From Bin87 sp026710825 (GTDB lineage: Bacteria; Chloroflexota; Dehalococcoidia; Lucifugimonadales; UBA3495): a DNA stretch of 64,000 bases. Both the position numbers and the translations under genes were made by a program. The stretch is from the NCBI GenBank assembly GCA_965232815.1, contig OZ247427.1, positions 2,976,001 through 3,040,000 on the forward strand. The letters are read 5' to 3'. Below are positions 15,347-23,962 of the stretch, piece by piece (within the stretch, counting starts at the first letter, position 1; every line of letters starts with the position of its first letter). The notes beneath the pieces are model-generated. The model was not told the origin of the DNA, did not search any database, and worked only from the letters and a program-made list of their open reading frames with translations.

Positions 15347-15790
15347 TCAGCCGAATATCTCGGCCAGGCGTTCCCGGCGAAAGGCGAAAATGCGGCGCAG
15401 GTCGTTTCGCACCAACAGGCGGTCGGCCAGCCAGCCGCCGAGCATATCGTACTCGACGTAGTCCTTTACCAACGTGCCGCCGTCCTGCGGGGCGAACCGG
15501 TGCACGTGGACCCACCGGCGATATGGTCCCTTGACCTGCTCGTCGATGAAGCGATGGGGCGGCTCCCACGCGGTGATACGGCTGCGCCATTTCAGCGGCA
15601 AGCCGTGCAGTCTCAGACGGTAATCGATCTCAACGCCGGCGGTCATCTCGATGGGCGGCGGAGTGACGACCTGGAAGCGCAACAGGGGCGGCGTCAATTC
15701 TTCCAACCGGAAAGCGTCGGCGTAGAAGAAAAAGATTTCCTCCGGTCGACGCGGGAGCCACTGAGTGGTTTCCAGCGTGAACGGGGGCAT
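15347..15790 (-). CDS. SRPBCC (START/Bet v1-like) ligand-binding protein
   Basis: A 147-residue protein of the SRPBCC superfamily, which folds around a hydrophobic ligand pocket. Typical features are the N-terminal strand with RRPEEIFFFYADAFRLEELTPP, the GVEIDYRLRLHGLPLKWRSRI strands with WEPPHRFIDEQVKGPYRRW, and the C-terminal long helix DRLLVRNDLRRIFAFRRERLAEI. This subgroup often sits with cell-division inhibitor or NAD-dependent epimerase-like proteins, but here it follows glycerate kinase. Its ATG shares a base with the glycerate kinase stop (TGATG at 15790), so translation is coupled. The ligand is unknown. Confidence 0.87.
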   Translation of the reverse strand: MPPFTLETTQWLPRRPEEIFFFYADAFRLEELTPPLLRFQVVTPPPIEMTAGVEIDYRLRLHGLPLKWRSRITAWEPPHRFIDEQVKGPYRRWVHVHRFAPQDGGTLVKDYVEYDMLGGWLADRLLVRNDLRRIFAFRRERLAEIFG

Positions 15791-16935
15791 CAGTCGCTGC
15801 GTCCCAGGGCGTAAAGCCGGACGGCGCGTTCGGCGGCGCGCTGGAGGAGGTCGGCGCCGTTCTGCATGCTGGATTCGAGGGTGGCCGGTTCCTCGGCGAT
15901 GGGGATGATGGCGTCAATGCCGTGCTGGTAGAGCGCGTCGTATCCCTCGCCCAGGCTGCCGGCGAGAAGGAGAGTGGGGACTCCCAAGGCCCGGCTGCGG
16001 CGGGCGATGCCCACCGGCGCTTTGTCGAAGGCAGTGGAGCGGTCGGCGCGTCCCTCGCCGGTGATGACCAGATCAGCATCGTCAGCGCTGGCGTCAAAAT
16101 CCAACGCATCGCACACCATGTCGATGCCGGAGCGGAGATCGCATTGGGCGAATGCGATGAGTCCGGCCCCGAGACCCCCGGCAGCGCCGGCACCCGGGGT
16201 GTCAACAACATCAAGGCCAAGTTGGGATTGGATCACCTGCGCGAGGTTGGCGAGACACGCATCGAGTTCCTGGACCATTTCCGGCGTAGCGCCCTTCTGG
16301 GGGCCGAATATGGCTGATGCGCCGGTATCGCCGCAAAGCGGGTTGGTGACGTCGGTTGCACCGATGAAAGTGGCCCCTGCGATACCGGGGTGCAATCCGG
16401 AAATATCGATGGATTGCAAGTTGGACAACGCCGCTCCGCCGGGCGGGAGTGGGTCGCCGGACGCATCGAGGAAACGCGCTCCAAGCGCTGCGGCCATGCC
16501 GGTACCGCCATCGTTGGTCGCGCTGCCGCCGAGTCCCACGATAATGCGGGTGTACCCTGCGTCGAGCGCGGCCCGCATGAGTTGGCCGGTGCCGTAGGTG
16601 GTGGCGGTCCTGGGATCGCGACGGTCGTCGGGGATCAACGCCAGGCCGGATGCCAGGGCCATCTCGATGACGGCGGTGCGTTGGTCGCCCATGACGCCCC
16701 ACTGAGCGGATATGGGGTCTCCCAACGGGCCCGTCACTTCCTCGGTGAAATACCGGCCGCCGGTCGTGTCGATGAGCGCGGCGAGGGTCCCGTCGCCGCC
16801 ATCCGCAACGGGGATCAGGATGGTCTCGGCATCAGGAACCGCGCTCAGGACACCACTCTGGATGGCGATGGCGGCGGCGCGGGCAGAGATGCTCTGCTTG
16901 AAAGCCTGGGGAGCGACGACGATTCGGAGAGGCAT
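15790..16935 (-). CDS. Glycerate kinase (GlxK/GarK family)
   Basis: A 381-residue glycerate kinase that phosphorylates D-glycerate, mostly to 2-phosphoglycerate in this family, linking glyoxylate or sugar-acid breakdown to glycolysis. It opens with RIVVAPQAFKQSISARAAAIAI, then PVADGGDGT, the TGPLGDPISAQWG block, VGLGGSATNDGGTGMAAALGA, and ITGEGRADRSTAFDKAPVGIA. All are family hallmarks and the length is normal. The start lies only six bases after a TATAAT on the minus strand, with no Shine-Dalgarno, so the mRNA is likely leaderless. It forms a two-gene unit with the SRPBCC protein. Confidence 0.93.
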   Translation of the reverse strand: MPLRIVVAPQAFKQSISARAAAIAIQSGVLSAVPDAETILIPVADGGDGTLAALIDTTGGRYFTEEVTGPLGDPISAQWGVMGDQRTAVIEMALASGLALIPDDRRDPRTATTYGTGQLMRAALDAGYTRIIVGLGGSATNDGGTGMAAALGARFLDASGDPLPPGGAALSNLQSIDISGLHPGIAGATFIGATDVTNPLCGDTGASAIFGPQKGATPEMVQELDACLANLAQVIQSQLGLDVVDTPGAGAAGGLGAGLIAFAQCDLRSGIDMVCDALDFDASADDADLVITGEGRADRSTAFDKAPVGIARRSRALGVPTLLLAGSLGEGYDALYQHGIDAIIPIAEEPATLESSMQNGADLLQRAAERAVRLYALGRSD

Positions 16936-16941
16936 GGCTCA

Positions 16942-16947
16942 ATTATA
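16942..16947 (-). promoter_or_regulatory. -10 element for glycerate kinase, implying a leaderless mRNA
   Basis: On the minus strand TATAAT is followed by TGAGCC and then the ATG at 16935. A start site six to seven bases after the -10 falls on the A of ATG. No good -35 is seen. Confidence 0.55.
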
Positions 16948-17133
16948 GACCAGCGGCGCCGGGTTTATGCCACCGGCGCCTGGCGCGGACGGCCAGTGGT
17001 TCGAGTTCGCCAGTGATTCGAGTACGGTGTTGACGCTCGGCCAGAAACCCAATAGGCACGCGAGATTGGTTATGTTAGTATCGGCGGGCGAAAGGGTTTG
17101 ACCCACGAACATCGCGTGACCGGAGTGTTTGAG

Positions 17134-18465
17134 ATGCCGACCAAAGCGGAACTGAAGGACCGGGCGTTCGCCGAGATCGACCGCAGAGCGGATGAGTTGG
17201 TGCGACTTTCCCAGCAGATCCTGGCCAACCCGGAGCCGGGCTTCCGCGAGTTCAAAACGGCAGCGTTGGTGGGCGAAAAGTTCGGCGAGATGGGCGTGCC
17301 TTTCCGGAGCGGCCTGGGTATGACCGGCCTGCGGGGCGAGATTATCGGCGGCAGCGATGGACCGACCATGGCAATCATGGGAGAGCTGGACAGCCTGATC
17401 GTGAACCAGCACCCCCACGCCAACGGTGAAACGGGAGCGGCGCACGCCTGCGGACATCACTGCCAGATCGCGATGATGCTGGGATCCACGATGGCGCTGA
17501 TGCAGGAGGGCGTTCTGCCGCACCTGAGCGGGCGGATCGTTTCGATGGCGGTGCCGGCCGAGGAATATATCGAGATCGAGTACCGGGACGGCCTGAGGCG
17601 CGATGGCAAGATAGAGTTCCTGGGAGGCAAACCCGAATTCATCCGGTTGGGCGAGTTTGATGACGTGCACCTCGCGATGATGATGCACACGACGAGCACG
17701 CCGGTGGAAAAGCAGCTGGCAACGACGGGCACCAACAACGGGACCGTGGCAAAGAAGATCCAGTTTGTGGGCAAGGGCGCGCACGCCGGCGGGTCTCCAC
17801 ACCTGGGCATCAACGCGCTGAACGCGGCGACGCTGGCGATGACGGCGATCCACTTCAACCGGGAGACCTTCGTGGACACCGACACGGTGCGGGTGCATCC
17901 GATCATCACCAAGGGCGGCGAGGCAGTGTCGGCGGTGCCGGCGGACGTGCGGATGGAGACGTTCGTGCGCGGGAAAACCCTGGACGCCATCATGGACGCC
18001 AACCGCAAAGTAGACCGGGCGCTACGGGCGGGAGCGATGGCGGTGGGCGCGACGGTGAATATCCAAACCATCCCTGGCTACCTGCCCATGATTCAGAACT
18101 CCGCAATGCAGGAGATTTTCCGCGCCAACGCCGGGACGCTGGTCGGCTCCGACAACGTGGGCTGGAACCCGCACCGGACCGGCAGCACGGATATGGGAGA
18201 CGTGAGCGCGATCATGCCCGTGCTGCATCCATACGTGGGCGGGGCAACCGGAATCGGCCACGGAGCGGACTACGTGATCCAAGACTATCAACTGGCGGTG
18301 ATCACGGGCGCGAAGGCGATGACCGCCACGGTGATCGACCTGATGGCTGACGGCGCGGAGGAAGCCAACCGCGTGGTGGCAAATCACCGGGCGGACATGA
18401 CGTCGCGGGAGTACGTGAACTTCATGCGCACGTTGGCGGCAGAGGAATCGCACACAGAAGGCTAA
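17134..18465 (+). CDS. M20-family amidohydrolase, first of a tandem pair
   Basis: A 443-residue zinc-dependent amidohydrolase of the M20 group (AbgB/HipO-like), which hydrolyses N-acyl or peptide amides. The metal-site blocks are present: AIMGELDSLIV, AHACGHHCQIAMMLG (about residues 107-121), VPAEEYIEIEY with the likely catalytic Glu, MMHTTSTP, and GKGAHAGGSPH in the dimerisation domain. ATG at 17134 has GGAG eight bases upstream; a frame reaching 17098 lacks one. The next gene, 25 bases on, is a full-length paralogue, so the two probably act on related substrates or as a hetero-oligomer. Confidence 0.9.
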   Translation: MPTKAELKDRAFAEIDRRADELVRLSQQILANPEPGFREFKTAALVGEKFGEMGVPFRSGLGMTGLRGEIIGGSDGPTMAIMGELDSLIVNQHPHANGETGAAHACGHHCQIAMMLGSTMALMQEGVLPHLSGRIVSMAVPAEEYIEIEYRDGLRRDGKIEFLGGKPEFIRLGEFDDVHLAMMMHTTSTPVEKQLATTGTNNGTVAKKIQFVGKGAHAGGSPHLGINALNAATLAMTAIHFNRETFVDTDTVRVHPIITKGGEAVSAVPADVRMETFVRGKTLDAIMDANRKVDRALRAGAMAVGATVNIQTIPGYLPMIQNSAMQEIFRANAGTLVGSDNVGWNPHRTGSTDMGDVSAIMPVLHPYVGGATGIGHGADYVIQDYQLAVITGAKAMTATVIDLMADGAEEANRVVANHRADMTSREYVNFMRTLAAEESHTEG

Positions 18466-18490
18466 AGGAACAGACTGGCGGTACCCCAAC

Positions 18491-19840
18491 ATGGCAACTG
18501 TTGCAGAACTTAAACAAGCGGCGTGCGCCGCCATAGACAGGCACTCGCATGAACTCATCGGGGTGTCGAAGGACATCCTGGAGCACCCTGAACCCGGTTA
18601 CAGTGAGTACCGGACGGCGCGGGTGGTAGCCGAGCAGTTCGCCAAAATGGGGATCAAGTTCCGGCCCGGCCTGGCGTTGACGGGGCTGAAGGGCGAAGTG
18701 AAGGGCGGGGGCGGCAGCGGACCGCGGGTCGCCATCATAGGGGAGTTGGACAGCCTGATCGTCAACGGGCACCCCCATGCGGCCGACGACACCAGCGCGG
18801 CCCACGCATGCGGACACCATTGCCAGATAGGGATGATGTTGGGAGCGGTGACTGGGCTGATGCAGCCGGAGGTGCTGGGTGAACTGAGCGGCGAGATTGT
18901 GCCGTTCGCCGTGCCGGCGGAAGAGTTCATTGAGGTGGCGCGGCGACTGGACCTCAGGACCGAGGGCAAGATCGAGTTCATGGGCGGCAAGCAGGAACTG
19001 ATCAAGCTGGGCGAGTTTGACGACGTGGACATCGCCATGATGTGCCACACCGCCAGCGACATGGGAGCGCATCGCTTCGCCATGGGAGGCACGAGCAACG
19101 GGCACGTTGTGAAGTACGTGCGTTTCATCGGGCGGGGGGCACACGCCGGCGCCGCGCCGCACATGGGGATCAACGCTCTGAATGCCGCCACGTTTGCGCT
19201 GCAGGCGATCAACTCGAACCGCGAGGTGTTCCGGGAGCAGGACACCGTCCGCATCCACGGGATCATGACGAAGGGCGGTGAGGCGGTGAGCGCGGTGCCG
19301 GCCGATGTGCGGCTGGAGTGGCGGGTGAGGTCAGGGACGCCCGAGGCGGTGGTGCGAAACTCCGAGATAGTGGACCGCTGTTTCCGGGCCGGCGCGCTGG
19401 CGGTGGGAGCATCGGTTTCGATCACCAACATACCCGGATACCTGCCGATGCGGCATGATCAGAACCTGATGGACGTTTTCCGTTCGAACGCGGTGGGCCT
19501 GCTGGATGAGAACAAGGTGCTGGTGATGCCCCCGTCGCGCAATCGGGGCGGTTCCACCGACATGGGGGACCTGAGCCACATCCTGCCGTCGATCCACCCG
19601 TATACCGGGGGAGCCGAGGGAGCCGGGCACAGTTCCGAATATGTGATCACGGATTACCGGCAAGCGGTGGTGAATCCGGCGAAGATCATGGCGATGGCGG
19701 TGATCGACCTGCTGGCGGACAACGCCAACAAAGCGCGGCAGGTGACGTCGTCGTTTCGACCGGCCATGACGCGGGCGACTTATCTAAACTTCCAGAGGCA
19801 ACGGGCCGAAGTCCTTGAGTACGACGGGGGGAACGGCTAG
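18491..19840 (+). CDS. M20-family amidohydrolase, second of a tandem pair
   Basis: A 449-residue zinc amidohydrolase, clearly homologous along its whole length to the preceding gene: both have LANPEPG/LEHPEPG, GELDSLIV, HACGHHCQI, GKIEF, NGxVxKxxxFxGxGAHAG, GINALNAAT and STDMGD. Divergence is spread evenly, which suggests an old duplication instead of a recent copy. The metal-binding motifs HACGHHCQ and CHTASD are intact. There is no strong Shine-Dalgarno just before its ATG, and the short gap suggests read-through from the first gene. The specific substrate is unknown; acyl amino acids or p-aminobenzoyl-glutamate-like amides are plausible by family. Confidence 0.9.
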   Translation: MATVAELKQAACAAIDRHSHELIGVSKDILEHPEPGYSEYRTARVVAEQFAKMGIKFRPGLALTGLKGEVKGGGGSGPRVAIIGELDSLIVNGHPHAADDTSAAHACGHHCQIGMMLGAVTGLMQPEVLGELSGEIVPFAVPAEEFIEVARRLDLRTEGKIEFMGGKQELIKLGEFDDVDIAMMCHTASDMGAHRFAMGGTSNGHVVKYVRFIGRGAHAGAAPHMGINALNAATFALQAINSNREVFREQDTVRIHGIMTKGGEAVSAVPADVRLEWRVRSGTPEAVVRNSEIVDRCFRAGALAVGASVSITNIPGYLPMRHDQNLMDVFRSNAVGLLDENKVLVMPPSRNRGGSTDMGDLSHILPSIHPYTGGAEGAGHSSEYVITDYRQAVVNPAKIMAMAVIDLLADNANKARQVTSSFRPAMTRATYLNFQRQRAEVLEYDGGNG

Positions 19841-19869
19841 GGTAGTTTCGCCCGCTACCAGTTCGACTC

Positions 19870-20496
19870 CTACAAGCCCAAGGCCAGGGACAGCGTCATT
19901 ACGGCACCCCCGATGAGGGGTACGTAGAGATTATCGTCGACCGGAGCCGGGACGAACTCCACCAGGGACGCGACTACCGCGGCGATCACGACGGCCAGCG
20001 ACCACGAGCCGAAGCCGGTGGCGCATACGATTGCCCAGGCCGCAAGGGCGACGGCAACGAACGTGATGATACCGCCCGGGGACTTGCCCCAATATCGTGG
20101 GCCCGGCAGTCGAGACCCGATGAGCGCCGCCGCCGGGTCGCCGACGGCGACAAACAGCAGGCACGGCAGGGCAACTTCGGGGCCGTAGAAAAAGAAGGTG
20201 AAAAAGGCGGCGATCAGAAACCAGGTCGCACCGGAGATTTCGGAGACCTCGGAATCCTTCAATATTCGAGAGAACACCAGCATAAAGAGCCGGTTGAGCG
20301 GCCCCACGCGGAATCGGCTGGCATCCATCGCCAACGCGAACAACGCGCCGGTGCCGATCAGGAGCATGTACGGGTGCTCGGGGATGGCCAGGGACGACAG
20401 CGTTGTTGTGGAGGCCGCGAGCAGGTGAAAAATTCGGCGCCCCACCGGCGGCGCAGGCGGAAGATCAGGTGGCCCGGCGGGTGAGGGCGCTGGCAT
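19870..20496 (-). CDS. Membrane protein of the dolichol/phytol kinase family (CTP-dependent polyprenol kinase-like)
   Basis: A 208-residue polytopic membrane protein with about six hydrophobic segments. The diagnostic block is VGDPAAALIGSRLPGPRYWGKSPGG (about residues 117-141), matching the D-x-A-A...G...KS CTP-binding signature shared by dolichol kinase, phytol kinase and CDP-diglyceride synthase. RRIFHLLAAS near the N-terminus is also typical. The likely role is phosphorylation of an isoprenoid alcohol or diacylglycerol in lipid or cell-wall metabolism. It converges with the M20 pair. Substrate identity is inferred only at the family level. Confidence 0.83.
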   Translation of the reverse strand: MPAPSPAGPPDLPPAPPVGRRIFHLLAASTTTLSSLAIPEHPYMLLIGTGALFALAMDASRFRVGPLNRLFMLVFSRILKDSEVSEISGATWFLIAAFFTFFFYGPEVALPCLLFVAVGDPAAALIGSRLPGPRYWGKSPGGIITFVAVALAAWAIVCATGFGSWSLAVVIAAVVASLVEFVPAPVDDNLYVPLIGGAVMTLSLALGL

Positions 20497-20596
20497 GGTG
20501 AGTTACCGGTTGATACAGTGGGAAACCGCCTGTGCACCTTCCTGAACGCGGGAACAGTCCGGAGACAGGACCAGGGGGTGCGTGCGACGTGGGTGG

Positions 20597-21262
20597 TTAG
20601 AAGTCGATGCTTACGGTATCGCCCGACGCCCACCGGAATGAGCGCATCTCGGTACCCTCGGGCACCTCGAACACCATCCAGCCATCCAGTCCGGTCCCCC
20701 TGGGGAGTTCCTGGGCGCGCTCCACCCACGTGGTCTGGCCGTCGGGTTGGACCTCGGCGACCACGGGATTCCAGAGGAACTTCACGCATGCCGTGTGGTC
20801 GTCCGGGTTAACCGGCACGTTGCAACGGTCGGAGGCGCTTTCGGGGAATCCCGCATCGACCGCACGGTCGCTGACGTCGATCGGGAAGTAGCGACCCTGG
20901 AGAAAATCGCGGAGTTGAGCCGCTTCGTGATTGACGTTCACGATGGCGCTGGTGGCAGTGTGGTTTTCGATCTTCACGCGGAGGAGAATCAACTCGTTCT
21001 CCGGGGACTCCGGAGCGAGACGGAAGAAATCCTCGTCGGTTGCGCCCTGCTGGGGAACCCGGGTCGACGTGGTCCATCGCAATTCGTCGGTACGCTGCAA
21101 ATCGGCCACGCTGATGTGGAGGACGCGACCCTTGTAGTAGCGGCCGATATTGGGCGACTGGGACGAGCAGGCGGCGGACAACACGAGCGTCAAAGCCAAC
21201 GCCACCAGAGTCGCCACAACCCACCAACGCACGGACAACGATCTGAGGTGACCGCTAGTCAT
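20597..21262 (-). CDS. Predicted lipoprotein of unknown function
   Basis: A 221-residue exported protein. It has a positively charged N-terminus, a hydrophobic stretch (about residues 13-30) and a cysteine in LSAACSS, which looks like a somewhat loose lipobox. The mature part has no motif I recognise, but the ENELILLRVKIENHTATSAIVNVN segment and the beta-rich end resemble the DUF4352-type immunoglobulin-like extracellular domains. The first eight bases overlap the end of the upstream cysteine desulfurase gene, which suggests co-transcription but not shared function. Confidence 0.75.
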   Translation of the reverse strand: MTSGHLRSLSVRWWVVATLVALALTLVLSAACSSQSPNIGRYYKGRVLHISVADLQRTDELRWTTSTRVPQQGATDEDFFRLAPESPENELILLRVKIENHTATSAIVNVNHEAAQLRDFLQGRYFPIDVSDRAVDAGFPESASDRCNVPVNPDDHTACVKFLWNPVVAEVQPDGQTTWVERAQELPRGTGLDGWMVFEVPEGTEMRSFRWASGDTVSIDF

Positions 21263-22451
21263 CGGCAGCTCCGGTCAGGGTGGGCATCTGGCGCAGTTCT
21301 CCGATCAGTCCGATCAGTACGTCCAGCAACCGATCCACCTCGGCGTCGGTGTTGTGCTTGCCCAACGTGATGCGCAAGGAACCCCTCGCCAAGTCGGCGG
21401 TCTGCCCGAGGGCGAGCAATACATGAGAGGGCTCCAGGGAGCCACTGCTGCACGCACTGCCGCTGCTGGCGGCGATGCCCTGCAAGTCGAGGCCGAGCAG
21501 GATGGGTTCGCCCTCCACGCCCTCGAAGGAAAAGTTTACGTTGTTGGGCAGCCGCTCGGTCGGGTGGCCGTTGAGCACGCAGTCGGGCACGCGGCTGGAA
21601 ATTTCGTCGATGATGCGGTCGCGCAACGCCTGACAATGCGCAGACACCTCTTCGCGGTGGGTGTCGGCAAGTTGGAGCGCAGCCGACAGGCCGACGATAC
21701 CAGCGACATTTTCGGTGCCGGAACGCCGCTCACGCTCCTGGCCGCCACCAGTGATGAGAGGCAGATAGGGGACACCGCGGCGGATGAACAGGACGCCGAC
21801 TCCCTTGGGACCGTAAAACTTGTGGCCCGACAGGCTCATCATGTCGACGCCCAGGCGGCGGACGTCGAGGTCAAGAAAGCCGGCCGCCTGCACGGCGTCG
21901 GAGTGCATGACGATGGTGCGGTTCATTTCCTGTGCGCGCTGCTTGACGGCCGCGGAGATTTCAGGGATCGGGTTGATCGCGCCGATCTCGTTGTTGGCGT
22001 ACATTATGGAAACCACGGTGGTGGCGTCCGTGATGGCGTTATAAACGCGCTCGGGGTCCACGAGGCCGTAATCGTCCACTGGCAATCGGGTGATGTGCCA
22101 ACCGCGATCTTCGAGAACTTCGCAGGCGTGCAGCACGGCGTGGTGTTCCGACGCAGCGGTGATCACATGCTTGCCGGTCTGTTCCAGGGCGTATGCGGCA
22201 CCCTGGATGGCGGCGTTGTCGGACTCGGTGCCGCCGCTGGTGAAGACGACCTCACGGTTTCGGCAGTTCAGGACCGTGGCAACCCTTTCACGGGCCGCGT
22301 CCAGAGCATAACGGGCTTCCTGGCCCACGGTATGGACGCTGGACGCGTTGCCGTACAGGCGGGTGAAATAGGGCAGCATCGACTCCAGCACACGCTCATC
22401 CATGGGCGTGGTGCCAGCGTGGTCGAAATAGATGTGATTCTGAGTGGTCAT
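21255..22451 (-). CDS. Cysteine desulfurase (NifS/IscS family)
   Basis: A 398-residue pyridoxal phosphate enzyme that takes sulfur from cysteine for iron-sulfur clusters, tRNA thiolation and, in selenium users, potentially selenium delivery. Diagnostic blocks are IYFDHAGTTPMDERV at the N-terminus, FTSGGTESDNAAIQG, HVITAASEHHAVL, SGHKFYGPKGVG with the PLP lysine, and GSACSSGSLEPSHVL, with the active cysteine at about residue 334. The extended Cys loop fits the IscS-like class. An extended -10 (TGCTAAAAT) lies about 20-35 bases before the ATG. No IscU or MnmA gene is adjacent. Confidence 0.95.
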   Translation of the reverse strand: MTTQNHIYFDHAGTTPMDERVLESMLPYFTRLYGNASSVHTVGQEARYALDAARERVATVLNCRNREVVFTSGGTESDNAAIQGAAYALEQTGKHVITAASEHHAVLHACEVLEDRGWHITRLPVDDYGLVDPERVYNAITDATTVVSIMYANNEIGAINPIPEISAAVKQRAQEMNRTIVMHSDAVQAAGFLDLDVRRLGVDMMSLSGHKFYGPKGVGVLFIRRGVPYLPLITGGGQERERRSGTENVAGIVGLSAALQLADTHREEVSAHCQALRDRIIDEISSRVPDCVLNGHPTERLPNNVNFSFEGVEGEPILLGLDLQGIAASSGSACSSGSLEPSHVLLALGQTADLARGSLRITLGKHNTDAEVDRLLDVLIGLIGELRQMPTLTGAADD

Positions 22452-22566
22452 ACCGGTCTAACAGGGCGATATTTTAGCATACGGCGTTGGCGCGTCCTCT
22501 GGATTTGGGGATGGCAAGATGTGCTGGAAACGGCTGGAAACCGCGCTGGGACGACCAGGCCGGGCA

Positions 22567-22595
22567 TTGTCAGGGCCAACGCACACGTCTATATT
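22567..22595 (+). promoter_or_regulatory. Promoter for the alpha/beta hydrolase gene
   Basis: TTGTCA (22567-22572), 17 bases and TATATT (22590-22595). The expected start near 22602 is 26 bases before the ATG at 22628. Confidence 0.65.
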
Positions 22596-22627
22596 GACAC
22601 GCAGTTTTACAGAATGAGGTTGTGGAA

Positions 22628-23464
22628 ATGCCGTTTGCAGACATCAACGGGTACCGGATGCACCACACGGTGGTTGGATCCGAGGGATCGCCGGCGCTGG
22701 CCCTGATACACGGCGGCCTGGGCGGCGGCGACGGGAGCAAGGATACGATCAACAGGCAGGCCGCGGCGTTGTCCGCCGAGTACCGTTGCGTGTTTTATGA
22801 CCGGCGGGGATGCGGCGAGTCGGACGCTCCGCCGGACGGATACGACATCCCCAATTGCGCGTTGGACCTTCGAGAGTTGCTGGCGCACCTGGGCATCTCG
22901 AGGGCGCACGTGCTGGGTTCGTCGGCAGGCGGGCCGATCGCCACGCAGTTCGCGCTGGACTATCCGGAGATGACGGAGTCGCTGATTCTCGTCAACACCA
23001 TGTCGTATTCGCAAGAGGCGCAACGAGAGGTGAGGAGGCAGGAACTCCGGCGGCTAAAGGAGCGCATGGCGTCGGAAGGGCGCTCCGCGGCCGTGGAGCG
23101 GGGTTTGTCCGACCGGTTCCCGCAGATGGCCACGGACGATCCCGCCCGGTTCGCCAGAATCGTGCAGGAGAATTTGGGGCGTCTGGACGGGATTGCGGCG
23201 ACGCACCAGGCGTACATCGACATTGGCGACTCACTGGAGGAACGGCTGGGCGAGCTGAAAATGCCGGTTACGATCATCCACGGTGATGCCGACTCTCGCA
23301 TACCGGTGGAATGTGGGCGCAGTCTGCACGAAGCCATATCGCAATCGCAGTTGCACGTCATCCCCGGCGCGGAGCACGGGTTGATGACCAACGACGCGGC
23401 GCAGCGCACACAGGAGATCGTGCTGTCGTTCCTGAGCGAGTTGCGAGGAGCACCGGCGCGGTGA
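22628..23464 (+). CDS. Alpha/beta hydrolase
   Basis: A 278-residue hydrolase of the proline iminopeptidase/haloperoxidase-like group. The oxyanion block ALIHGGLGGGDG, the FYDRRGCGESDAP strand, and the nucleophile elbow GSSAGG (about residue 97) are visible. IHGDADSRIPVE carries the acid, and GAEHGLM the histidine of the Ser-Asp-His triad. The ATG at 22628 with GAGG upstream is preferred to the GTG at 22622. It is followed at a short distance by two VOC genes and a ThDP enzyme on the same strand, which hints at a catabolic cluster, though a promoter before the VOC genes suggests separate control. Confidence 0.88.
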   Translation: MPFADINGYRMHHTVVGSEGSPALALIHGGLGGGDGSKDTINRQAAALSAEYRCVFYDRRGCGESDAPPDGYDIPNCALDLRELLAHLGISRAHVLGSSAGGPIATQFALDYPEMTESLILVNTMSYSQEAQREVRRQELRRLKERMASEGRSAAVERGLSDRFPQMATDDPARFARIVQENLGRLDGIAATHQAYIDIGDSLEERLGELKMPVTIIHGDADSRIPVECGRSLHEAISQSQLHVIPGAEHGLMTNDAAQRTQEIVLSFLSELRGAPAR

Positions 23465-23497
23465 GAATCACCCCACAGGATCCGACCGGACGCTGTG

Positions 23498-23503
23498 TAT
23501 AAT
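23498..23503 (+). promoter_or_regulatory. -10 element before the VOC gene pair
   Basis: A consensus TATAAT, preceded by GTG, lies 27 bases before the VOC start codon at 23531. No clear -35 is present. Confidence 0.5.
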
Positions 23504-23530
23504 TCGCCCACTTCACACGGAGAAAACACG

Positions 23531-23938
23531 ATGCCCACCGTCTCGATAGACCACATCGCTATGCCCACCGCCAACGCCGAACAGTTGCTGGCGTTCTACA
23601 AGAAACTTGGATTCGCCATCAATCACGAGGAAGAGTGGAGAGCGGGTACGGCCAGGATGTACTCCATCCAGATCGGCGATTCCAAGATCAACGTGCACCC
23701 AGAACGATTCATGGCGAACCTGCGGGGGCCGACCGCGGTTCCGGGATGCACCGACATCTGTTTCGTTTGGGAAGGGACTGTAGAGGAGTGCCAGGAGATG
23801 CTGGCCGAGGCTGGGGTCGATGTGATCCAGGGGCCGGTAGCACGGATGGGCGGTCGGCAACGGGGCGCGGCGCCATCGCTGAGCCTGTATGCCAGGGACC
23901 CGGACGGCAACCTGCTGGAATGGATGATTTACGAATAG
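23531..23938 (+). CDS. VOC-superfamily (glyoxalase/bleomycin-resistance fold) protein, first copy
   Basis: A 135-residue metal-dependent VOC protein. The two beta-alpha-beta-beta-beta repeats are seen: SIDHIAMPTANAEQLLAFYKKLGF, with the metal-ligand His, and CTDICFVWEGTVEECQEML to RDPDGNLLEWMIYE, with the C-terminal Glu ligand. Family members include glyoxalase I, extradiol dioxygenases and epimerases; which reaction this performs cannot be told. GGAG sits seven bases before the ATG. The next gene is a close paralogue. Adjacent hydrolase and ThDP decarboxylase genes suggest a shared catabolic role. Confidence 0.87.
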   Translation: MPTVSIDHIAMPTANAEQLLAFYKKLGFAINHEEEWRAGTARMYSIQIGDSKINVHPERFMANLRGPTAVPGCTDICFVWEGTVEECQEMLAEAGVDVIQGPVARMGGRQRGAAPSLSLYARDPDGNLLEWMIYE

Positions 23939-23962
23939 GATTCAAGGACGGAGGGATGCACC

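Noticed and set aside
21354..22706. A 450-residue open frame opposite the cysteine desulfurase gene
   Set aside because: The cysteine desulfurase on the minus strand has all family motifs; the antisense frame has none.
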